A DNA stretch of 5,701 nucleotides from Candidatus Hydrogenedentota bacterium (lineage in GTDB: Bacteria; Hydrogenedentota; Hydrogenedentia; Hydrogenedentales; GCA-2746185), in assembly GCA_030123645.1 (NCBI GenBank), contig JASJYE010000182.1, forward strand, positions 1-5,701. The letters are read 5' to 3'. Positions 1-5,192 of this stretch are shown one piece after another (within the stretch, counting starts at the first letter, position 1; each line of letters opens with the position of its first letter). A program made the position numbers and the translations under genes. The notes under the pieces were generated by a model that did no database searches, was not told the origin of the DNA, and saw only the letters and a program-made list of their open reading frames with translations.

Positions 1-1250
1 TTCATTTCATAGCGGCCTTGGGCATCGGTATCCGTAGATGGTGTGGCCGGCAGCGAGAAGCCCTCAGGCCGGGCGTGCAATTTCACGCCGGCAATGCCTG
101 CGCCGGTCTCGCCGTCGTACACGCGGCCCGTGATGCGCCCGCCCATGGCGACCACGATAAGGACGTCCACGGTTTGTTCGCCTTCAACGACCTCGATGTG
201 CGCCGTCTCGGGGACCACGATCAGCTCCTCGTCCACCAGCCGCGCCCGGTGCGAGCCCGGAGGCACGCCGGTCATGAAAAACCAGCCCTCGGCGTCGGAA
301 AACGTGCTCAAATTCTCCATCGCAAGATCGGAATCCAAAGTGATCGTCATATCCGGCACGGGTTCGCCCGTTCCCGCGCGTATCAACTGACCCACGACCA
401 TCCCGCCCAGGGTCAGAACAAGTTCCACGTCCCGCGTGCCGGCCGCCATGAAATCGCTGACATAAGTCGCGTAGCCTTCCGCCTTTACGGCTAGGCGATA
501 GCCCCGCTCACCGGATTTGCCGATGTGCAGGTTGCCCATGACGAAAGCCCCCTCAGCGTCCGTGGAGACGCGCGAAGCCAATGCGCGGCCGCGCGGCGCA
601 TTCCTCTCTTGCCCGCCAATGTCCCACGCCGCCGTGAATACGTGCGCCCCCTCTACGGACTCGCCGGTCTCGTCGATGACCCGGCCCGAGATCGCGCCCC
701 CAGGGACCACGCTCATGGTCAGCTCTCGTTCTGTGCGCATCCGGGTCAGCGTGGCGAGAGAGTAGGCCGTGTGACCGGAACTGGTCGCAAACAGGACGTA
801 CGACCCCAGGGGTAGGCTTTTGAAATCGAAGGCGCCTTCGCTCCCGGGCGCGACGGTCTCCAGCAGCGTATCGTCGTAGGAAATTTCCAGCGACTTCGAG
901 TCGTAGCGGTGCAGGGCGACGCGCATGTCCTCGGGCACCGCCGCGGCCCCCGGCATGACCACCGTCCCGTAAATTCGTCCAGGGCCTGTCAGCCCGGCCA
1001 CAGTCTCCTCAGGCGGCGGTTCAGGTAGGGAAGGGGCCGCTTCGTCTTCGCGAGCGATCGTATCCCGGGCTTCTTCATCCGCGGAAGGTGCAGGCGCCGT
1101 GACACCTTCGACGGGAGCTTCCCGGGATTCCGCCTGTTCGGTTGAGGGTGCTTCGCCGCCCCTCCCCAGGATGAGAGCGAGCAGTATGAGGGTGGCAACG
1201 ACGCCCAAGACAGCGCCGATCACGGAAATCCTTGTTAAACCGGCGGTCAT
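1..1250 (-). CDS. Membrane-anchored protein with tandem carboxypeptidase-regulatory-like domains (C-terminus cut by window edge)
   Basis: Reading the minus strand from the ATG at 1250-1248 gives 416 codons without a stop, to the left edge. Residues 1-6 are short and polar, and residues 7-29 form one hydrophobic helix (SVIGAVLGVVATLILLALIL), so this is a signal anchor with the bulk outside the cytoplasm. Residues about 31-90 are a proline/glutamate/alanine-rich spacer. Then come at least four repeats of a beta-sandwich module: about 92-180, 185-280, 282-365 and 370 onward. Each opens with a G-x-I/V-x-G-x-V strand (GRIYGTVV, GAISGRVID, GMVVGQLI, GRITGRVYD). The first three carry a later S/D-x-EG-x-F turn (SEGAFDF, DAEGAFV, DAEGWFF); the fourth reaches the matching DAQGRYE at the edge. 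This pattern is typical of the carboxypeptidase regulatory-like (transthyretin-fold) family, usually structural or adhesive rather than enzymatic. No peptidase residues are seen. There is no clear Shine-Dalgarno before the ATG; an in-frame GTG lies about 100 bases upstream, but the helix at residue 7 favours the ATG. Substrate and partner are unknown. Confidence 0.85.
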   Translation of the reverse strand, partial: MTAGLTRISVIGAVLGVVATLILLALILGRGGEAPSTEQAESREAPVEGVTAPAPSADEEARDTIAREDEAAPSLPEPPPEETVAGLTGPGRIYGTVVMPGAAAVPEDMRVALHRYDSKSLEISYDDTLLETVAPGSEGAFDFKSLPLGSYVLFATSSGHTAYSLATLTRMRTERELTMSVVPGGAISGRVIDETGESVEGAHVFTAAWDIGGQERNAPRGRALASRVSTDAEGAFVMGNLHIGKSGERGYRLAVKAEGYATYVSDFMAAGTRDVELVLTLGGMVVGQLIRAGTGEPVPDMTITLDSDLAMENLSTFSDAEGWFFMTGVPPGSHRARLVDEELIVVPETAHIEVVEGEQTVDVLIVVAMGGRITGRVYDGETGAGIAGVKLHARPEGFSLPATPSTDTDAQGRYEM

Positions 1251-1466
1251 GCTAGACGCGACCGGTCGTACCGGTGGACTCGCTTGGACTTTGGGCCAGG
1301 CATTTTCGGACCTCGTCCCTAGGCCAGTTAAGCCTTGCGTGTGCACCCCCAAACGAGTCTGGCGCCGGAACGTCCGGTCTCGTATTGGTACCCGGGGGTA
1401 TCGGTAAGTCTCGGGTTCGAGCATTACGATTTCTTCAACCAGGGTCAGGACTCTAACTGCCGGATA

Positions 1467-1497
1467 TCTATACTACCATACGGGCTGGTTTATTCAA
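1467..1497 (-). promoter_or_regulatory. Candidate sigma-70-type promoter for the minus-strand beta-sandwich protein gene
   Basis: On the minus strand, TTGAAT (complement of 1492-1497) is followed after 16 bases by TAGTAT (1475-1470), or after 19 bases by TATAGA (1472-1467). Each hexamer matches the sigma-70 consensus only partly. It would leave a leader of more than 200 bases. This is a pattern match only. Confidence 0.25.
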
Positions 1498-1539
1498 GAG
1501 GGAAAATGCGGGGCCATTTTTCAGGCTAATACGAGACTG

Positions 1540-1569
1540 GATAACTGCGTCCAGTTATCGCCGTTTTTT
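1540..1569 (+). terminator. Perfect 8-bp hairpin followed by a T6 run (terminator-like or operator dyad)
   Basis: GATAACTG (1540-1547) pairs perfectly with CAGTTATC (1552-1559) across a CGTC loop. After a four-base gap (GCCG) comes TTTTTT at 1564-1569. This resembles a weak intrinsic terminator on the plus strand, but the stem is AT-rich, the T-run is not adjacent, and no plus-strand gene ends upstream. An operator dyad between two divergent promoters is an equally good reading. A second, overlapping pairing (ACTGG 1536-1540 with CCAGT 1551-1555) is also possible. Confidence 0.35.
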
Positions 1570-1631
1570 CTCCACCTCGCTGTGTGTGATGATGGGAAGG
1601 GAGGCGGAGGATCGCTGCATGGCGCATGGAA

Positions 1632-1637
1632 TATAAT
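1632..1637 (+). promoter_or_regulatory. Candidate -10 element for the malic enzyme gene
   Basis: A perfect TATAAT lies about 110 bases before the malic enzyme ATG. At the expected -35 distance (about 1609-1614) the sequence is GGATCG, which is not a good TTGACA match, so the promoter would need an activator or tolerate a weak -35. The element sits inside an imperfect inverted repeat (TGGCGCAT at 1620-1627 against ATGCGGGCCA at 1636-1645). Confidence 0.4.
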
Positions 1638-1746
1638 GCGGGCCAGCGCGGGTTCCCTCAGGAGCCATGCCTCCCCTTGAACAAGTCCGGACCGGCACAA
1701 CCAGCGGCGCCGAGAGCCGCGAACAAAATAAGAGAGCCCAAACATC

Positions 1747-3375
1747 ATGAAAGATATACCGCATGGCTTTGACCTGCTTCGCGATCCCGCGTTGAACAAA
1801 GGCACGGCGTTTAGCGAAGAGGAGCGCAGCGCGCTCAAGCTCAGAGGGCTGCTGCCTCCACGCGTGTTCACCCTCCAGGAGCAGGAGCTTCGGGTGCTTG
1901 GCAACTATCACCGCAAGACGTCTAACCTGGAGAAGTATATCTTCTTGATGTCACTCCAGAATAGGAACGAGCACCTCTTCTATCGAACGGTTTTGAACAA
2001 CATCGAAGAGATGTTGCCGATTATTTATACACCGACGGTTGGGGAAGCCTGTGGCCAGTATGCTCATATTTTCCGGGAGCCTCGCGGTCTGTATCTCAGC
2101 GCTCGTGACAAAGGGCGCATTGGCGAGGTGATGGGAAACTGGCATACGCGAGACGTGTCCATCATCGTCGTCACCGATGGCGAACGCATTCTTGGTTTGG
2201 GGGACCTGGGAGCGGACGGCATGGGCATCCCCGTGGGGAAGTTGTCCCTGTATACCGTCTGCGCGGGCGTGCACCCGGCCCGATGTTTACCCATTACGCT
2301 CGACGTCGGCACGAACAATGAGGAACTCAAGGAGGATCCCTTGTATATTGGCTTGCGCCAATCACGAATAGAGGGAGAGGAGTACGACGCTTTTCTCGAC
2401 GAGTTCATCCAGAGCGTGCAGCAGATCTTCCCTGACGCCATTGTCCAGTTTGAAGACTTCGGGAAGTCCAATGCGTATCGCTTGCTGGACAAGTACCGGG
2501 CAACGCTCCGCTGCTTCAACGACGACATCCAGGGGACCGGGGCCGTGGCCCTAGCCGGTATACTCACCGCCCTCCGCATTACGGATTCGGCGCTCAGCGG
2601 GCAAACCTTGCTTTTCTTGGGCGCCGGCGAGGCCGGCGCAGGGATTGCCGACACGGTGATAGCCGAGATGGTGCGAACAGGCGTGTTACCTGACGAGGCA
2701 GGCCAACGCTGTTGGCTGATGGATTCGAAAGGGCTCATCGTTGCCTCAAGGCAAGACCTCGAAGCCCATAAGGTCCATCTTGCCCACGAACACGATCCCA
2801 TCACAAGTCTCAGCGAAGCAATCCACACATTGCGCCCCACCATATTGATCGGCACCACGGCCCAGCCGGGAATCTTCACAAGGGAAGTGATCGAGGCCAT
2901 GGGCGAGATAAACGAACGCCCTGTGATCTTCGCTTTGTCCAATCCCACTTCGAAGTCCGAATGCACGGCCGGGCAAGCGTATACATGGACGCAGGGGCGA
3001 GCGATCTTCGCCAGCGGAAGCCCCTTCGATCCTGTCCAACTGGATGGACATACATACAAACCGAGCCAGTGCAATAATGTGTACGTATTCCCTGGTTTAG
3101 GCTTGGGCGTCATGGCCAGCGGGGCCACAAGAGTTAGCGACGATATGTTTCTTGCTGCTGCACACGCTCTATCAAACGCAGTCCCCGAAGAGACCCTCGC
3201 AGAAGGGCTGATCTATCCCCCTTTGTCAAAGATCCGGGAGGTTTCAGCCGCCATTGCCTTTGAAGTGGCCCGAGTCGCCCAATCTCGAGGAGATTCAGTG
3301 CTTCCAGACACAGTCGACCTGCGGGAACGGATACGATCTCTTATCTATGAGCCCGTCTACGAATCCTACGTCTAG
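1747..3375 (+). CDS. Malic enzyme (malate dehydrogenase, oxaloacetate-decarboxylating), large-subunit class
   Basis: This 542-residue protein is full length for the large malic enzyme class (E. coli MaeA and animal ME1/ME2 are about 560-580). The family oxidatively decarboxylates L-malate to pyruvate and CO2 with reduction of NAD(P), in the cytoplasm, needing Mg or Mn. Visible signatures in order: N-terminal LNKGTAFSEEER and GLLPPRV (15-40); YTPTVGEAC with the catalytic tyrosine at 94; GERILGLGDLG with the malate-binding arginine at 147; GKLSLY with the general-base lysine at 165; metal ligands in FEDFG (Glu236, Asp237) and FNDDIQGT (257-264); Rossmann loop LGAGEAGAGIA (291-301); ALSNPTSKSEC (396-406); ASGSPFDP (422-429); CNNVYVFPG (442-450). 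The pyridine-nucleotide region reads DSKGLI (326-331), with a lysine at 342, closer to NADP-type animal ME1 than to NAD-type ME2, so cofactor choice is open. The ATG at 1747 has a modest GAGAG ten bases upstream. The gene appears monocistronic. MaeA-like is the family, but I withhold a symbol because cofactor use is uncertain. Confidence 0.97.
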   Translation: MKDIPHGFDLLRDPALNKGTAFSEEERSALKLRGLLPPRVFTLQEQELRVLGNYHRKTSNLEKYIFLMSLQNRNEHLFYRTVLNNIEEMLPIIYTPTVGEACGQYAHIFREPRGLYLSARDKGRIGEVMGNWHTRDVSIIVVTDGERILGLGDLGADGMGIPVGKLSLYTVCAGVHPARCLPITLDVGTNNEELKEDPLYIGLRQSRIEGEEYDAFLDEFIQSVQQIFPDAIVQFEDFGKSNAYRLLDKYRATLRCFNDDIQGTGAVALAGILTALRITDSALSGQTLLFLGAGEAGAGIADTVIAEMVRTGVLPDEAGQRCWLMDSKGLIVASRQDLEAHKVHLAHEHDPITSLSEAIHTLRPTILIGTTAQPGIFTREVIEAMGEINERPVIFALSNPTSKSECTAGQAYTWTQGRAIFASGSPFDPVQLDGHTYKPSQCNNVYVFPGLGLGVMASGATRVSDDMFLAAAHALSNAVPEETLAEGLIYPPLSKIREVSAAIAFEVARVAQSRGDSVLPDTVDLRERIRSLIYEPVYESYV

Positions 3376-3393
3376 GGAATGTAGAAATCTAAG

Positions 3394-3409
3394 ATGGGCT
3401 TTAGCCCAT
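3394..3409. repeat. Perfect 16-bp palindrome ATGGGCTTTAGCCCAT
   Basis: The arms ATGGGCT and AGCCCAT flank a TT centre, 18 bases after the malic enzyme stop codon. As RNA, a six-base stem with a four-base loop (CTTTAG closing) is likely. GGGCTTTAGCCC-type cores are typical of dispersed REP-like elements in some environmental genomes (from memory). There is no T-run, so a standard intrinsic terminator is not supported. Confidence 0.7.
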
Positions 3410-3462
3410 GCTGAGCGCCGATGCGGGCTCTAAGCTCGTAATCCCGTAAACGGCGCTAAAGC
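3398..3462. repeat. Nested inverted repeat (REP/MITE-like) around a 30-base core
   Basis: GCTTTAGC (3398-3405) is the reverse complement of GCTAAAGC (3455-3462). Just inside, AGCGCCG (3414-3420) pairs with CGGCGCT (3451-3457), and inside that CGGG (3424-3427) pairs with CCCG (3443-3446). The right arm reads CGGCGCTAAAGC, whereas the left arm is the same sequence interrupted by about 11 bases that also complete the neighbouring hairpin. The result would be a branched, clover-like fold. No transposase is present; mobility is inferred from shape only. Confidence 0.6.
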
Positions 3463-3468
3463 TGTTCG

Positions 3469-3484
3469 GGATCCAATTGGATCC
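3469..3484. repeat. Perfect 16-bp palindrome GGATCCAATTGGATCC
   Basis: This is an uninterrupted palindrome with no spacer, seven bases after the nested repeat. A spacer-free 16-mer suits a protein-binding dyad or the centre of a mobile palindrome better than an RNA hairpin, which would need an unpaired loop. Its function is not known. Confidence 0.65.
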
Positions 3485-3685
3485 GCGTGCTAGCCTCACG
3501 TACCCTTGCTTGGTCTGATGGGAATTTCCGCCCTAAGAATCGGAAATAAAACGTCATATAAGTTGTTTACGGGTAGAAAGTTAAGGCTGGTGGCGGCATG
3601 GCGGTGACACCATCGAAGGTGGGCTGAACTGTGAGAAAACAGTCGAAATCATCGTTCTTAATACGGAAATGTGAGTTGAATCATC

Positions 3686-4267
3686 GTGGCTGAGGCACGC
3701 GCCCCGAGGCAAAATCCTGAGGAGCGGATTCAGGCTCAGGCCCCGTCTGTGGATGCCCCTGGATCCGCCCAGGACATCGAAGCGCTAGTCGACGCGCATC
3801 AGAACGGGCTCATTCGCTACGCCTACAGGCTTCTGCAAAGCCGCGAGCTTGCGCAAGACGTGGTGCAAGACGCCTTTGTGCGGTATTTGTGCGAGCCCTT
3901 GGACTACGGCGAGCCGAGACAGCGCACCGCGTGGCTGTATAAGGTCACGCACAACCTGTGCATCGATTTGCTCAAGCGCGAGTCGAAACGAGGAGAGATC
4001 TACGACAGACTCGAGCACGCTGGCGTCGCAAGACTCCCTGTGGTGGAAATCCTCGCCACGGAACGATGGGAGCGTCTCGAGCGGCTTCTCGAAGGCCTTT
4101 CCGATAACCAGCGGGTGGTCACCCTGCTCTTCTTTCAGGAAGGGCTGTCGTACAAGGAGATATCGAAGGTCACAGGCCTGTCAATGTCGAATGTCGGAAT
4201 GCTACTGCATCGTGGGCTGAAGAAGCTGCGCTGCGCTATTGGTGAAGAAGACAAAACCGAATTTTGA
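3686..4267 (+). CDS. ECF-type RNA polymerase sigma factor (sigma-70 family)
   Basis: This 193-residue protein has the two-domain layout of extracytoplasmic-function sigma factors, which recruit RNA polymerase to a small stress or envelope regulon. After a polar N-terminal tail of about 28 residues, region 2 spans about 30-100: LIRYAYRLLQSRELAQDVVQDAFVRYL includes the conserved A-x-DVVQ-x-AF core that contacts the polymerase clamp, and RTAWLYKVTHNLCIDLLKRES is the -10 recognition helix. A linker (101-128) leads to region 4 (129-183): LERLLEGLSDNQRVVTLLFFQEGLSYKEISKVTGLS, then SNVGMLLHRGLKKLR, the helix-turn-helix for the -35 element. A TGA at 3677-3679 lies in frame just two codons before the GTG at 3686, so GTG is the first usable start; its ribosome site is weak. 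A second in-frame GTG at 3749 would still leave region 2 whole. The adjacent membrane protein is its likely anti-sigma factor. The exact ECF subgroup cannot be assigned by eye. Confidence 0.95.
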   Translation: MAEARAPRQNPEERIQAQAPSVDAPGSAQDIEALVDAHQNGLIRYAYRLLQSRELAQDVVQDAFVRYLCEPLDYGEPRQRTAWLYKVTHNLCIDLLKRESKRGEIYDRLEHAGVARLPVVEILATERWERLERLLEGLSDNQRVVTLLFFQEGLSYKEISKVTGLSMSNVGMLLHRGLKKLRCAIGEEDKTEF

Positions 4268-4269
4268 AT

Positions 4270-4968
4270 ATGAACTATCTCGAATTATCAAAGAAGATTC
4301 CCCTCTATTTGGCCGGGAGGATGAATGCCGAAGAACGTGCCGAATTGGAGGCACTCGCAGGCGAAAACGCCAAATTCCAAAATGAAATCGACGAGCTGCT
4401 GCCGACCTTCGAAGCGTTGACCCGTGATTTTGAAGCCGCAAGCCAGACCACCTTCCAACTGTCCGCCGCGAGACGTGCCGAACTACGGCGTGCGACGCAC
4501 GTGAACGTGCTTCGCTTCCCTGCGAAGGGTGGCCGGCCTGGCGCCGAAACCGGCGCAGCCATCCGGCGCGCGGCCGGCCGTGTTTTAGGATGGACCGCCG
4601 TGGCCTCGGCTTTGATTATTGGGATCTACTCGAGCCTTGATTCGACGCGGCCACGGTCTATTGACGGGACGCTGCCGTTGCAACACATCGCTACCGAAAT
4701 CGATCCGCTCGAGCTTAGCCAGGAGCAGTTTCGGGTATCTAACTATGTCTATCCCCCGGGCTACGGCCTGGATAAGCCCGATATATGGAGTTTGCCAGAG
4801 CGCGGGCAGCCGATCGAGTTTGCGCAGGCAGCCTTGGACGGCCGGCAGGTCTTCGACCTTTTGGAGATGTTTAATCCCGACCCACAGTGGGATCCGGCCT
4901 ACTACGGCCTTGACGGGCCAAGGCCATATTATCGATTCCCGAGCCTCCGTGTCCGGGGTGCGATTTGA
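4270..4968 (+). CDS. Putative anti-sigma factor, single-pass membrane protein without zinc motif
   Basis: The ATG at 4270 lies two bases after the sigma factor stop, giving 232 residues; a TTG at 4264 overlapping that stop (TTGA) would add two. Either way translation is coupled to the sigma gene. Residues 1-60 resemble the N-terminal fold of zinc-finger-type anti-sigma factors (IPLYLAGRMNAEERAELEAL, then KFQNEIDELLPTFEAL), but the usual H-x3-C-x2-C ligands are absent: the protein contains no cysteine. A basic juxtamembrane stretch (about 67-104) precedes one hydrophobic helix at about 106-122 (VLGWTAVASALIIGIYSSL). The remaining 110 residues should lie outside the cytoplasm and are rich in proline, tyrosine and aspartate (NYVYPPGYG, FNPDPQWDPAYYG, RPYYRFP), with no domain I recognise. 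The expected role is to sequester the sigma factor at the membrane until a signal triggers release. The function rests on gene order and topology, plus weak N-terminal similarity. Confidence 0.8.
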   Translation: MNYLELSKKIPLYLAGRMNAEERAELEALAGENAKFQNEIDELLPTFEALTRDFEAASQTTFQLSAARRAELRRATHVNVLRFPAKGGRPGAETGAAIRRAAGRVLGWTAVASALIIGIYSSLDSTRPRSIDGTLPLQHIATEIDPLELSQEQFRVSNYVYPPGYGLDKPDIWSLPERGQPIEFAQAALDGRQVFDLLEMFNPDPQWDPAYYGLDGPRPYYRFPSLRVRGAI

Positions 4969-5177
4969 CGAAGGGAGGAATCTGGCGAGTTGCTGGTAAT
5001 CCGGCGTTTATTGTGAGACACTATGCGGCGTTGCGCTCCGCGTGAGGAATGGGCCGCCCGAATCGTTTGTTACTGTGATGTAGGCTGCGCTCGGGTGGAT
5101 GTTACAACAGTGCGAACGGGTCTATCGGGGCCCTGATGCATAGGTAATGTGGACTGGTTAATCAATCGTAGAAAAGA

Positions 5178-5186
5178 AAGGGAGGA
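5178..5186 (+). promoter_or_regulatory. Strong Shine-Dalgarno that fixes the GTG start at 5193
   Basis: AAGGGAGGA ends six bases before GTG at 5193, close to ideal spacing. It selects this GTG over the in-frame ATG at 5220, which would cut off most of the signal peptide. It is the clearest ribosome-binding site in the window, suggesting high translation of the exported protein. Confidence 0.85.
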
Positions 5187-5192
5187 AGACTA

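Larger units (their letters stand above)
1251..1746. other. Divergent intergenic region between the beta-sandwich protein and malic enzyme genes
   Basis: Nearly 500 bases separate the two divergent start codons. The open frames here are short, lack Shine-Dalgarno sites and give arginine/serine-rich or low-complexity translations, so I call no gene. The stretch holds a candidate minus-strand promoter near 1467-1497, a dyad with a T-run at 1540-1569, a perfect TATAAT at 1632-1637, and a 5-bp GC hairpin (1704-1708 with 1716-1720) in the presumed malic enzyme leader. Two ACCGGT hexamers (1261-1266 and 1270-1275) sit just upstream of the minus-strand start. The length would suit regulation of one or both genes, but nothing identifies a regulator. 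Confidence 0.7.
3376..3685. other. Non-coding region between malic enzyme and sigma factor genes
   Basis: About 310 bases with no supportable gene. The first 110 bases (to about 3484) are a dense palindrome cluster, annotated separately. The remainder is less structured: an inverted repeat ATTTCCG (3524-3530) with CGGAAAT (3541-3547), small hairpins at 3608-3621 (CACC/GGTG) and 3628-3643 (ACTGT/ACAGT), and a TATAAG at 3557-3562 that could be a -10 element but has no partner -35. No clear rho-independent terminator with a T-run follows the malic enzyme gene, so the palindromes may serve that role. The sigma factor promoter must lie here, but I cannot place it with confidence. Confidence 0.7.

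Noticed and set aside
18..815. Several plus-strand open frames of 80-160 codons across the left part of the window
   Set aside because: They lie opposite a continuous minus-strand frame of 416 codons with clear repeated domains. Their translations are Arg/His/Pro-rich with no recognisable domain.
1407..1425. tRNA-like GGTTCGAGC sequence
   Set aside because: It looks like a T-loop, but no acceptor stem, D-arm or anticodon arm can be built around it. It is only a four-base hairpin (CTCG/CGAG).
1521..1911. Two minus-strand frames of about 120 codons crossing the start of the malic enzyme gene
   Set aside because: They overlap its coding start and presumed promoter, lack ribosome-binding sites, and give low-complexity Ser/Arg-rich translations.
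2064..3128. A 354-codon minus-strand open frame
   Set aside because: It is wholly antisense to the malic enzyme gene, which has every family motif. The antisense translation is rich in Ser, Pro, Arg and Lys and resembles no protein, as expected from a shadow frame in GC-rich DNA.
3521..3560. ECF-like GGAATTT with a downstream CGTCA, as an autoregulated sigma promoter
   Set aside because: The distance between the two elements is about 24 bases, far longer than the 15-17 typical for ECF promoters.
4619..4999. A 126-codon plus-strand frame overlapping the end of the anti-sigma gene
   Set aside because: It is an out-of-frame shadow, rich in Arg and Ser, with no ribosome-binding site and no domain.
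5027..5102. Possible terminator or structured leader (GCGG/CCGC and CCCGA/TCGGG pairs) after the anti-sigma gene
   Set aside because: The stems are only four or five bases, the loops are long in one case, and there is no T-run. No match to a riboswitch class I know was seen.
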